DNA of 64,000 nt from Acephala macrosclerotiorum. Its lineage: Eukaryota > Ascomycota > Leotiomycetes > Helotiales > Mollisiaceae. Shown piece after piece: positions 36,332-46,185 of the stretch. Numbering within the stretch: the first letter of the stretch is position 1; every line of letters begins with the position of its first letter. Where the stretch lies: positions 230,156-294,155 of the forward strand of contig MU119211.1 of the NCBI GenBank assembly GCA_014904845.1, written 5' to 3'. The notes beneath the pieces were generated by a model. The model was not told the origin of the DNA and made no database searches. It saw only the letters and a program-made list of their open reading frames with translations. Made by a program: the position numbers and the translations under genes.

Positions 36332-36492
36332 TGAGTCAGCGATGATGTGTGGACATCCCTTCGCTCCCGCTTTTAGCACCACACGTGAGGCGCTCTTCCC
36401 CTTCCTTCCTAGATAATGTCCGTTCTTCTACCAGTCGTCTTAGATGTGAGAGATGGTACGTTGAGATTCGAAGTATCTAGGCCAGGCTCCTC

Positions 36493-37338
36493 TTACATTG
36501 CGGGTCGAGTCTCGATAAATTCTATCGATGGAATTGACCAACTGGATAGATCTAGATCTATATTCTCGTCCAGTACAATTCCAGCACCAAGTAGTTCTTG
36601 CCTCTTCCGCATATATTTTACTTTGCGATATTCCACAAACCCCATGTTAGCTTCAGCGACATCACGCCAATCCTTCATATTATCCTCAACAAGTGGAAGT
36701 CCCTCATGATGGCGAGGCGGCCAACATGCTTCCACAAACACGACGTTGCATTCGTCTACATGCGTTGAGTTATTGACCACCACGTATACCTTCTGCACCT
36801 TGTGATCTTCTAACAGCATTGCTACGCTCGAACGCAAGCGTACTCGTCCTATCCGTTGGAAAAGGCAACCCTAGTTCATGGCAATTGTCCCTAGTCCAGG
36901 AGGAGATTGCCATTTGCAATCGTTCGGCATGCGTAGTGATTCCCCCCAATACAGCTTGTCCCACGTATGTGGCAAAGGGTCGCATCTTGAGCAATATAAC
37001 TTTCTAGGAAAGAGTTTGCGATTACTGATCCAAACAATGTCCTCAGCATTATTGATGTAACTTCTGACATAAGTCCCGCTAGTGAGATCTTTCGCCAGCA
37101 TCCAATTGGTGAGGAGAGTCTGGCTGTCAATGAGAAGATACGGCAGCTTCAGCTTGAAACCTTGGTTCCGAGCTTCTTGGCACGCCTGCATAATAAGGTT
37201 GATTCTGCTATAGCGATGCTTTGACATTATGCCGTTATGGGAAGAGCGTCTCAGGACATGAATCTGGCGCTCCGTCAAGGCATAGCCCCGGATAATGCAT
37301 CGTAGCTCTGGTGGGAGCTCAGAGAATAGTGAGAACAT
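36493..37338 (-). pseudogene. 2EXR-domain protein with in-frame TAG
   Basis: The ATG opens directly on the domain (FSELPPELRCIIRGYAL), so the coiled-coil leader of the paralogues is missing. It continues with RINLIMQACQEARNQG, LKLPYLL, EDIVWIS and LYCSRCDPLPH. At 36871-36873 a TAG stands between LGTIAMN and GCLFQRIGR, after which the same frame carries on through VQKVYVVVNN to IPSIEFIETRPAM. Paralogues continue without an intron at this point, so the stop is real; CAG to TAG would be a CpA-to-TpA change. Confidence 0.75.
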
Positions 37339-38020
37339 GATTCCTCATTCTCCATATGAGAGTCGTTCGTTCATTGAGCCGATTGATAGAAGTAATCAAT
37401 TAAAACAGTAGCGTGGAAGATATCTAGAGGAGAAACTTTTTTCCATTTGGAAACGATTGATGTCATGTCAGGCATTAGAAGTGCTTCGAATTCTCAACTT
37501 GCAATGAGTTTTTGGGTGACAGACAAGCTCCCGCTCTTCGCTCCCGTTGCTAGTACGATCTTGGTGCGCCCAACCCCACCAAGTCACCTCCCTCTTTAAC
37601 AAAAGGCGTGCGAGACACCAAACCGCGAATTCATGAAGTATTAAGGTGTGGACGTCCATACTCGCTTTCGTCGTCTGAATCTGAGACCTGGCCATATCCG
37701 CTGCATGGAGTGAGATAAAAGGGTTGAAACCAAGATCTGCCCCGAAAACTGCAATAATGTCCGTAACGTAGAAGTGCAGATGACAAAGTTCTGATGTCGG
37801 ACGAACATTCGAGGAAGAGAGATGTCGAGCAACTGCTAAAATTCATCCGGTAATTCGCAGACAAGGATCAATGTAAATCTGAAGATAATGAAAGAGCGAA
37901 TTTGAAGACGCATTCATGATGCTTAGAGGAGTCGACTGAAGAATCAAAACATGGCGAGACTGGCTGATAGTGTTTCCGACCAAATCTGATCCCCTGTGCG
38001 AGAATGAGATTCTGAAAGAA
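37339..38020. other. intergenic between 2EXR copies
   Basis: There is no supported gene. A minus-strand frame at 37631-37864 ends in an acidic SDSDDESEYG tail but has no partner exon. Unlike the other copies, the 2EXR gene to its left has no CACGTG close to its ATG. Confidence 0.4.
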
Positions 38021-39070
38021 TTAAGAGCAAATTGTGTAGTCGAGCTCGCTGATTTCCACGTAGTGCTTCTGCTTGCGTGTAGAGTGTGCCTCTACATACT
38101 CAATGGTTGGGATCACCCAACAGGAAATCTCGGCCATAGATGGGACAGACATTCCACTTTCAATGAAGGCTTCCCGCTCTTGTAAAAGCTTAGTCTTGAA
38201 AAGTTCCAATAATTTCATTTTATCTTTAGCCACCACCCGCCAAGTATCTGCAAACAAGAAATCCTTATTAGGTGAGTGTCTTGGCTCTCGAAAAAGCACG
38301 TTTCGCTCTCCCTTGCCCGTATTTCCCCCGACGACAGCAATATATATCTTGCGAAAAGCGTGTCCTCGGAAGAAGAATTCCATCGCTTTTTCTATGTCTC
38401 TCTCTAATATTCCCAATTGATGCATATTCATGACCACAGCCGCCGGCCCATGCTGGGTTCGGGACAGACATCGACAAGGGACGGATATTGGTTCGCTAGC
38501 CGCTGGGGTGTTGTCATCCAGATGGAGCTCGCATCGTGAGCAGTATAGCGGCACACCTAAGTCCCCACTGAACACTTCACGTGGTAGCCAAAAGATGTCT
38601 TGGTCATAGTTCACGTAATATCTCCTGTCGTCCTTGGGCCTGAGTTTGTAGTACGGAAGCTTGAGGTTTAAGCCCTCAGCCCGAGCTTCTCTGCAGGCTT
38701 GCATAACTGTGTTGACCTTGCTGCCTCCAACGTTTTTGCTTCCGACATAATGAACTTGTGGGACCTTCATTGCAGCCCTCTATATCAGGCGACGCAGCTC
38801 TATTGGCAAGTCGGGAAATCTCGAGAATTTAGCACCTTGGATATCGTCTCGAAGGTGGCGGACTTGTTTCACAAGAACCGCATTCGCAGATCGTAAGTTG
38901 GTGACATCTGCTTGAAGGTGCTGGACTGCCGTAAGAAGTGATTCATTTGTGCTTCGAGCTGTAGCAACATTGAGTTTGAGATCGTTGATAGAGGCGAGTA
39001 GCGAAGAGAGGAGTGTCGCAGGATCGGGGATAATGTCTGTCGATTGTTCTGTATCTACGATGGCAGCCAT
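38021..39070 (-). pseudogene. 2EXR-domain protein, conserved Trp replaced by TAG
   Basis: Starting at the ATG of MAAIVDTEQS, a coiled-coil leader (about residues 20-80) precedes KFSRFPDLPIELRRLI. Here the next codon should be the Trp of the (L/I)W motif present in all paralogues, but it is TAG (38780-38782). Beyond it the frame stays open: VNTVMQACREARAEG, LKLPYYK, YVNYDQDIFW, LYCSRCELH, RKIYIAVVGG and VIPTIEYVEAH, ending at 38021. TGG to TAG is what C-to-T at a CpA on the template strand produces, the preferred RIP change. Apart from this one codon the gene looks intact. A CACGTGA lies 112 bp upstream. Confidence 0.8.
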
Positions 39071-39680
39071 GAGTGTATGTTGATACTTGACATTGATTGA
39101 GGGGGCAATGGTGTTTACATAGGGGAGGGAGAAGCGCGTCGAGACGATACCTCCCTTGCTCGATTTTAGCGCGGCTCGTCTCACGTGATAACCCCTCCTT
39201 CCTTCTTGGGACGAATCCTGGCGTATGGTTGAAGCAATTGTTCGCAATTTTGATTCCATTACATATCTATATCTATGTACTAGGTGCTTTTGAGAGCTAT
39301 TAACAAGGTTGTTTGAACGGACGGAGGACAAAGTTGCACCAAGGTTGGAAGTATAGCGAGTCTTTTTGACACTATGCCAAGCCGAATCAGCCTGCTACTC
39401 AATAAATGATTTGAAGAGCCACATACTCATCCTAACATACTGAGGGGAAGGAATGAAGATCTGGATTGTATATAATTTGCGAGAGATTTTAAAAGTGAGA
39501 CGAATAAGACGTCCGGAGGGTGACATGAATGTACAGGGGAGTCGGGGACTTTGAGGAAGATTCTGAGAATCTGGAGCACTATTGGAGGATGCATGAAGGC
39601 ACCAATACCATAGCAATGGAGATGCGAATGTCCCGCCGATGCTGTAATATTCGGTAGTGAGATAAGCCAAGAGCTAAGTC
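39071..39680. other. intergenic between 2EXR copies
   Basis: It holds the promoter of the copy to its left (CACGTG at 39182-39187) and the 3' flank of the copy to its right. No other feature is seen. Confidence 0.4.
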
Positions 39681-40729
39681 TCACCTCTCTCCTAGTGAAG
39701 CTGCAGGCCAAGCCTCGACAAATCTTGCTGACGGTAGTCTCCAGCCCGATAGATCCTGCTTGCCGGATTTATCGATCTCTTGCCCTGTTTTTCCGGCAAC
39801 GAGCATTGCCTGCCTCTCCCGTGCACGTTTCTCCTTGAGAGCTTCTAGGGTCTTCTCCACACCTTTGTTCGCCTCTTCCCAATCTCTCACTCTACCGCCC
39901 CAAGTTGGCGGAATCCTCTGAGCTGGTGGGTCAGCAAAGACGATATCTCTGTCCGCCGGCTGTGCGTGGTTGGATATTACGATGTAAAGCTTTCGAACTT
40001 TGTGGTGATGTAAGGAGAAGGCTATAGAGTCTCGTAGGTCGTACCTGCCCCAAGTCTGATTATTGATGGCGAGAGCCCCCATTCTGTTCTCAGGACGGCA
40101 GAGACATGTCGCGACGCTTCTTGATTGTCCCGATAGCCATGGTACATTGTCAGGGTAAGGCGCACATTCCGAGCAATGGATGGTCTCGCGCAGAAACTGA
40201 TCGGAAATCCAGAAAGTGTCCTCGTTATAGTTGACGAAATTTCTCGTATCTCGAAAGGCTGCTTGTGGGTCCCTGTCATACCCAACGTAGTGGTGTCAGT
40301 ATTTGTATCCAAGCACTTCAAGGAGGAGAGTAGAATGTGCCAAGGGTCTTGGGATATTCAGAGCTCTCGAAAGAAAGGGCAAAGGGAAATATTGCTCAGA
40401 CAAGTCTGAACTTACACTGCTATGTAGAAGTATGGAAGGCTAGGCGTCACTTTCAGAGCTTCCTCGAAAGCTTCTTTGCAAGCAAGTACTGTAGAGAACT
40501 TGGTGCGAATGTGTCTCTTTCCACCCATCAAGTGGATCTGTGAGGCCGTTACAGACAGGCTCCAAATCATTCGGCGGATCTCCAGCGGGAGAAGGGAGAA
40601 TCGGGAGAATTTGGCCCCTCTTGCCTCGGCAGCTCGAAGTTGATTGACTTGATCGCTCGAAAGCTGTAGGTTGGGATCAAATTTAGAAAGCGTAGGGGAC
40701 AGTTGATTTGCACCCAGGGCGGTGGCCAT
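39681..40729 (-). CDS. 2EXR-domain protein (intact, one intron)
   Basis: This is the only clearly open copy of the array. Exon 1 runs from the ATG of MATALGANQL through a short helical leader, FSLLPLEIRRMIWSLSV and VLACKEAFEEA (second motif degenerate) to LPYFYIAV. A GTAAGT..GACAG intron (about 40275-40410) leads to DPQAAFRDTRNFVNYNEDTFWI, then a cysteine pair IHCSEC, CLCR, VRKLYIVISN, DIVFADPPAQR and the C-terminal WRLPSARFVEAWPAS, for about 300 residues. The order of blocks matches the broken neighbours and shows what they encoded. A CACGTG lies 123 bp upstream. Its cellular role is unknown. Confidence 0.8.
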
Positions 40730-41156
40730 GTTATTCGGGGTGATTCTAAGGAGGACGTTGGGTATTGATGGCGGGCACCAGGAACATTGGATGTTGAGAA
40801 AAGGCGTCGATGCTTTGATATCCCTGCTCGGTTACTTGCGCCACTCGATTCCACGTGGTGGACCCCTCCTTCGCTGCTCTACAAAGCTGTCCTGACTATG
40901 GAGGTTCTCTGAAGGGACCTAGACTCCCATTGATGGGAGAACAGGCATTGAAGCACCACAATGTTTGCAGACTTCCCGTATTGCTGCTACCATACAATTC
41001 TCTACCCAAACATTAGTTACAACAGCTCCAAGTTGCTGTTGAGGCTTGCAGAGTCTTTGGAGAGTTCTCTCAGCTCAGGAAGCATTCCAGTATCCCATGG
41101 CTCGTCCTAGACCATATTTCACGACACTGAATTCTCCGCTTCTAGTATCCGCGCGG

Positions 41157-42711
41157 CTAGCCATGCCACAGATCTCTCCACGCGTCCCTTATGTCCTGAT
41201 TACCATCCAGCATCTCTTTTGTCTCTCGTTCCTTCCGTTCCTTCTCTTCTATACGTCCCAGGATATCCTGCTTCTCCCAACATTTGTTATATGTCAGTTC
41301 AATGTCCGGCTTGATAGCATCTCGAACTTCATCCATTAAATCCCATGGCCATCCCCAGTCTCTCAACTGCTGCCTTGTTTCAGGAGACGACCATTGATCG
41401 GGAGTGAAAACTATTTCGATTTTTTGAAGCGCTGATTTCTGTGCTATTGCAAGCTCTGCGAATTTGAGTATCCAATCTCTCTGCTTTTGTCCGAAATCGG
41501 TCCATGATTCGCTGCTCTGGTCCAGGACCGTGAAATCCCAGATGAAAGTATGCAATTTGGGTCCAAGGAGTGTTGCACATACGGCTTCAGGGGTGAGGTT
41601 GAAAACAAAGCGCGATAGTTTCAATGTCTCCAGATTAGGGAAGTCGAGAAGATTGATATCCTTCTTCTCCCTCCCCAATGCCCCGATTTTAATGCTTTTC
41701 AAGGAGGTCCGGTGATCATGGAGAAGGCCTTGGAAAAGGCTGAGGTCCCAGCTGGCCTGATCTGAGTAACCTCCACCAAAGCGGAAATGCTCCAAAGCTT
41801 TGGGCAACTTGAGGAAGTTTCGAAGAGTTTCAGGAGTCTCTCCGAATTCATCTAAGTCAAGACTGGTGAGGATAGATGAGCGTTCAAGTTCCTGGTCCAT
41901 CATTAGTAAGTGCGCAATTGAGAGGATACTGCTTCCTACCGACCTTGGACATCGGGGCCCAAGTGGCATGGTCCTCCTGCGCTGAGATGCCATATATCGT
42001 CAGGCTATGCAGCTGCATCGTTTGGATGAGGTCGCAAACCGGGGCCAGATACACACTGCTCAAAGTGAGGCGTTTAACATGAGTCAAAGTTTGAAATACC
42101 CTTTTCATAAATGGCCAGGTGTTGAATCCACCATGGAGTGAGAAGGATGTAACATTTGGTAGCCGGTTTAGAAGTTCTTCTCCAAGATTATAATCTTCCG
42201 AAGTAGGGTCAATCGTGACATTTGGGATTTGGAAGCTCACACTCTTGCAGGACGCACCAAGAACTGGGTTTGCTGCTATCGTTCTGTACAGACATCTTGC
42301 AGGCGTACAGGCTGGGACCAAACAATGAGGCCACGGGATTTGTATGTTCTCGAATAGGAGCGGCTGTGTTATCCGGTAGAAGAGTTTACAGACTCTAGAA
42401 AGAGAAAGAGCGCATTTGTAACATTCTGGTGTCCAGTGACCACACGTGATAGCGAAGCCGAAAATCTCGTTCAGGATCTCATCCGGGAGGTTGGTGATGT
42501 GAAGTCTAGATATGGAAGGGTCATCGATTGAGAGGTCCTGTACCGAGGGAGGCCGCACCAGTATCAGCTCTCCTTCTTCAGATGCACCAAGGCATAGCTG
42601 TTGGAATGTGGCTGGCACGACGACTTCTCTCGAGATATTGGGGTTCGTGCAAGCCACGGTGCAACGATGACAGAAATTGTACAGCCTCTGAGACGAATCA
42701 TATCGGACCAT
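41157..42711 (-). CDS. F-box protein with leucine-rich-repeat-like C-terminus
   Basis: Two exons join at about 41938-41990 (AAG|GTCGGT..CCAG|GAA) to about 500 residues. Near residue 75 lies an F-box, ITNLPDEILNEIFGF, continuing ALSLSRVCKLFYRITQPLLF, the part that binds Skp1 in SCF ubiquitin ligases. The rest has leucine-spaced strands typical of fungal F-box/LRR proteins (LLNRLPNVTSFSLHG, VKRLTLSSVYL, LHSLTIYGI, SILTSLDLDEFGE, FPNLETLKLSRFVF). The N-terminus has Cys/His pairs (FCHRC, ACTN), possibly structural. It is encoded within the 2EXR array and on the same strand. Its target protein cannot be inferred. Confidence 0.85.
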
Positions 42712-42958
42712 CCTAGGCGATGGAAATTGATGGCGCTGAAGAGCTGTTTTGGTGTTTTGGTGTCCTGTACCGCGAATGCTATAAGGTAACGAATTAACCT
42801 TAGGCAGCAGCCGGGGTCAATGCCCGAGTATTGCGGCTGGAAGGCCCTGCCTGCTCGAGTTCCCAGCCAAGCGGAACGGTAACACACAAAAAAAGACTAA
42901 TTTGAAAAGGAGCTATTGAGCCTGTTTGAATTATTGGGACACCAAGTACTCCCAGTAC

Positions 42959-44005
42959 TTAACGCCTATATGAGGTTGTCCTCAGAGTCATCCGGTCCTC
43001 CCATAAGGATGCAGGGCGTGTCTCGACGAATTGCACCGCAGGTACATCCCATCATGAGAGGTCATATAGATAAAGCTCAACAAACTCATCCTCCATCGTG
43101 TTCATAACTTCCTTAGCTACCATTCATTCGCTCCCGTCATACGTTTCTCGGGAAGTGCCTCCCAGGGCGGTCGCGAAGGCACACCGAATAGAACATCTCG
43201 CTCTCCCATCATCGCGTCTTCATCGTCGATAACAAGGTATAATTTGCGTGGGGATCGTCTACCCCAAGTGACTTGCATCGCGCCAGGTACCAGAATGCTG
43301 TCTACCATTTTCGGATTTCACCACTTTCTGTAGTTGAGAGCAAGACCACCGAGCGGTTGTTCGCAAGGACAGGTATGAATATATTTCGGTTTACCAGGGC
43401 GTAAATCCCGGCCCACAGAATCTATGCACGCTGAGCAGTATATGCGGAATTCTTTAGGCTTTGAGATACTATAGCGATTCAACCAAACAATGTCATGCTC
43501 ATAGTTCATATAGTTCCTGCTGTTCCTGTGAGCCATCTCGGTCTGTCATGTTATTCCTTGTGAGCCTAAGCGATTGATATCATCAAGAACTATGAAGAAC
43601 GGTAGTCTGAGCGTCAAGCCTTCATTTCGAGCGTCTCTGCAACTCTGCATAATGAAGTTAACTTCGCTACTGCTAATCAACTTTTCCTCAATAATATGTA
43701 TCTGCGGCACCGGCAAAGCCATCCTCCAAATCGAATATCGTATCTCAGTAGGCAGGTCTCGAAATCTCGAAAATCGTGGTAGTCGATCTTGTCCCAACTC
43801 AATCCGTGCAATGAGGGAAGAAATCGTCAATCGAAGTCGAAATTCGCAGATTCCAAGTCGGAAACCTTCGTAGGTTCAAGACATTCTCTTTCAATTCCTT
43901 AACAGAGGCGACGAGAGATTTGAGGAGCGTTGGCGGTACTTGGACGATATCGGATTCGAATGTAGGATTCAAAACCAATTGGTCTACAGTCGTGGTTGCT
44001 GCCAT
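42959..44005 (-). pseudogene. 2EXR-domain protein, multiply broken
   Basis: The leader (MAATTTVDQL..KELKENVLNL) is in one frame and the domain FSRFRDLPTEIRYSIWRMAL in another, so a frameshift lies near 43860. Then come VNFIMQSCRDARNEG and LRLPFFI, a plausible 48-nt intron (about 43547-43594, ending GACAG), RNYMNYEHDIVW and IYCSAC, and a true in-frame TGA (43318-43320) after LALNYRKW. RKLYLVIDD and RDVLFGVPSR follow. After a further frame change comes the relic C-terminus WDVPAVQFVETRPAS, ending about 42959 with another TGA inside. This is the oldest-looking copy of the array. A CACGTGA lies 95 bp upstream of the ATG. Confidence 0.75.
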
Positions 44006-44750
44006 CGTCGGCGGGATGGATGTGGGATGGAAGTGAAGAAAGAAACTCGAGCGCGACGAGACGCGACGGAGCTATCCCTGTCGGTTTGTATGAGCGCAGC
44101 ACGTGATTATACTCCTGAGTGGTGGTTCGGCTTTTTCTGGCTCTCTTGGTTCTCCGTTGGTTTTTCCAATGTCATATTCTTTGAAAGAGTTTGATTTGCT
44201 ATTCTTGAAATTATATTACACGTAAAGCAGTCCTTTTGTCCCCCGAACTCTGTTCCATTCCTCCCTCCATGCTTCGTTTTCCCCGCGCCTGCTAGGAATT
44301 CCTCGTTGAAGAGAAATAATTGCAATGCTCTATCCCTAGCACGGCCCCTAGTGCAATATGGAAATCTATGTTCCTGATCTAATGTTGCAGAAAATGAAAA
44401 GAAAGAAAGAAATGCGTATCGAAAACGTAGCAGCAGTGCTCTGATAGTTGCCTCGAGTCCCTATGATGCAGTCTCGTCACCTTGTTTGTCTTCTGAAAGA
44501 CCCCAAAGCTTTGAGACAATGCAGTCGGACCTCAAGTATTGGTAAATAATATCGAAAGTGTATTTTCTGAAGGCGTTGAATCGTGTTGCGGCGCTGAGTT
44601 GAGTAACATTCCCCGGGGCGAAGCCAGATAACGGGGTGTTTCCTGTGCTCAATACCAGCACGCACAGAAAGCCAGAAAGGTCAGCAAATCAGCTGACGCC
44701 TAGACGAATAAAGGTCCATCGCGCTCCTCGACATCTTTCTCAGCCTTGGG
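44006..44750. other. intergenic
   Basis: It contains the upstream flank of the broken 2EXR copy and the 3' flank of the coiled-coil gene. Short frames (44107-44325, 44461-44665) overlap each other and show nothing recognisable. Confidence 0.4.
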
Positions 44751-45574
44751 TCAGATCCTATTCCCAGACGTACGACGTAGAATTCTTATTTCTTCGTACA
44801 AAAAAGATTGATTTGGACGACGGTGTAATCCATCCTTGACCCAGCTAATCAGCACCTCGAGCAAGCCAACTCTCGGAGGCGCGAATTGAGGGCGGGCTTC
44901 TGCATAGGCTTGCAGTAATTCGTTCAAGTAGGGGGTGTCTTCGCCGAAGAGGCCGAAATCGAAGTCTGCGATCTCGAAGTGATGAATGCGCTGTTCAGCT
45001 GACCATCTACCCCAGAGTGCTCGAACTGTATCTTCCTACAGTCTGTTAGTATATATTCCAAGCCTTGGAATGGTATATATACCAGAGGGCTCATCTCCTG
45101 CCTAATCTCCTCAGCTTTTTCGTGAAGTTGGCCGATATCAGCGATGCGCTGGACTTTGGCTTCTTCATACTGGCCGCTCAGTTGGTTGAGGTCATCATTG
45201 AAACGTTTCACCTCGTTCTCCTTACTCGCAACCGCCGAGCGAGCATATCTCAACGTAACTACAAAGGCGTCCAACTCTTTTATTCTGCGACCTAGTAATC
45301 GAGCCGCCGCAATACTACGGGCTTGGCGATTTGCTACTGCCCTAGCTTGGTCATCCTGAGTAAAAGCTCTCGATAAACGAGCTTCCTTTTCTTCAACTGA
45401 AGACCTCAGTGCAGACAATGCCTCCTCGGCCTGATCGCGACTCATGCGTACTGGTTCAGTGATTCTTGTGACCCGGTCGTTCTCAGCATTATTGGCGGTC
45501 GTAGCTTGCATATGCAGATCAAGAGCTCGTAGGTAGGATCGCTGAAGATCAGTAATAACATGGATGGAAGCCAT
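44751..45574 (-). CDS. coiled-coil protein of unknown function
   Basis: Two exons (45083-45574 and 44751-45035) give 258 residues. Residues about 40-150 are helical and heavily charged with heptad-like spacing (EEALSALRSSVEEKEARLSR, RRIKELDAFV, VKRFNDDLNQLSGQYEEAKV, IGQLHEKAEEIRQEM). After the splice a compact C-terminal part follows (VRALWGRWSAEQRIHHFEIA, FDFGLFGEDTPYLNELLQAY, VGLLEVLISWVKDG) with a regular, aromatic pattern that looks folded. There is no signal peptide or membrane span. The 47-nt intron can fold on itself so that its donor pairs with bases just before the CTAAC branch site. I recognise no family. Confidence 0.7.
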
Positions 45575-46185
45575 TTGCCGGTAAGCTGGGTGAAGATCAG
45601 TAAAATTTCTCTCAGGTTTAGTATCGACAGTGACCTATTGTCTTGTGTCTTAAAGGGAGTTGAGATCGGCGACTGAGAAAATGTTGTCGAGAAAGACAGT
45701 TGAACTTGCAGGGTTCACGTCGCAGAGTCTTTGTGAAAGAGTTGTTGTGGAAGAGTTGCAATAGAAGGGTCGAAGGTGAGAAGTTGAAGTCGAAGAATTA
45801 TTGGAAGGTTGAAAGAAGTTGAAGGGATTCGGTCAGGAACTATTGAACCTGCAAGGTAAAGGTCAACGAGTTGAAATTGAAGGATCGGAGCGGCCAATTA
45901 AGGGTTGAAGGTCGAAATTTCATAGATGACGGCGAATGAAAGGTTGGAGGTTAAAGAAGCTCAGAGACTCAAGAGGAGGTTGTCGGTTTTGTAGCCACCT
46001 CGCTTAACCCATCTTCTCGAAGCTGAAGTCCTCCTAGAAAGGCTAACGCGTATTGAAGAATGCATTGAGATTTGGGTATATGTTCGTATATCATGACAGG
46101 TTGCCTTTCCAAGTTAAAAGAAATCTGACCGCCTCGCCATCTCCAACTACACTTCTCTATCACCATCTACATTCTGCGAAACATA
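45575..46185. other. intergenic
   Basis: It carries the promoter of the coiled-coil gene, with GAAGTTGAA/GGTTGAAGG-type repeats over about 45640-45960, and the 3' flank of the caspase-fold gene. No gene is seen. Confidence 0.4.

Noticed and set aside
35486..43320. Programmed stop-codon readthrough as a common explanation for the 2EXR and peroxidase stops
   Set aside because: The bases after the stops differ (TTC, GGT, AGG, AAT, GTC) and none is the CTA context known from fungal readthrough; all three stop types occur.
43547..43594. First TGA of the 2EXR copy at 43-44 kb counted as nonsense
   Set aside because: It lies inside a plausible 48-nt intron ending GACAG, at the site where the intact copy also has an intron. 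The later TGA at 43318 remains a true stop.
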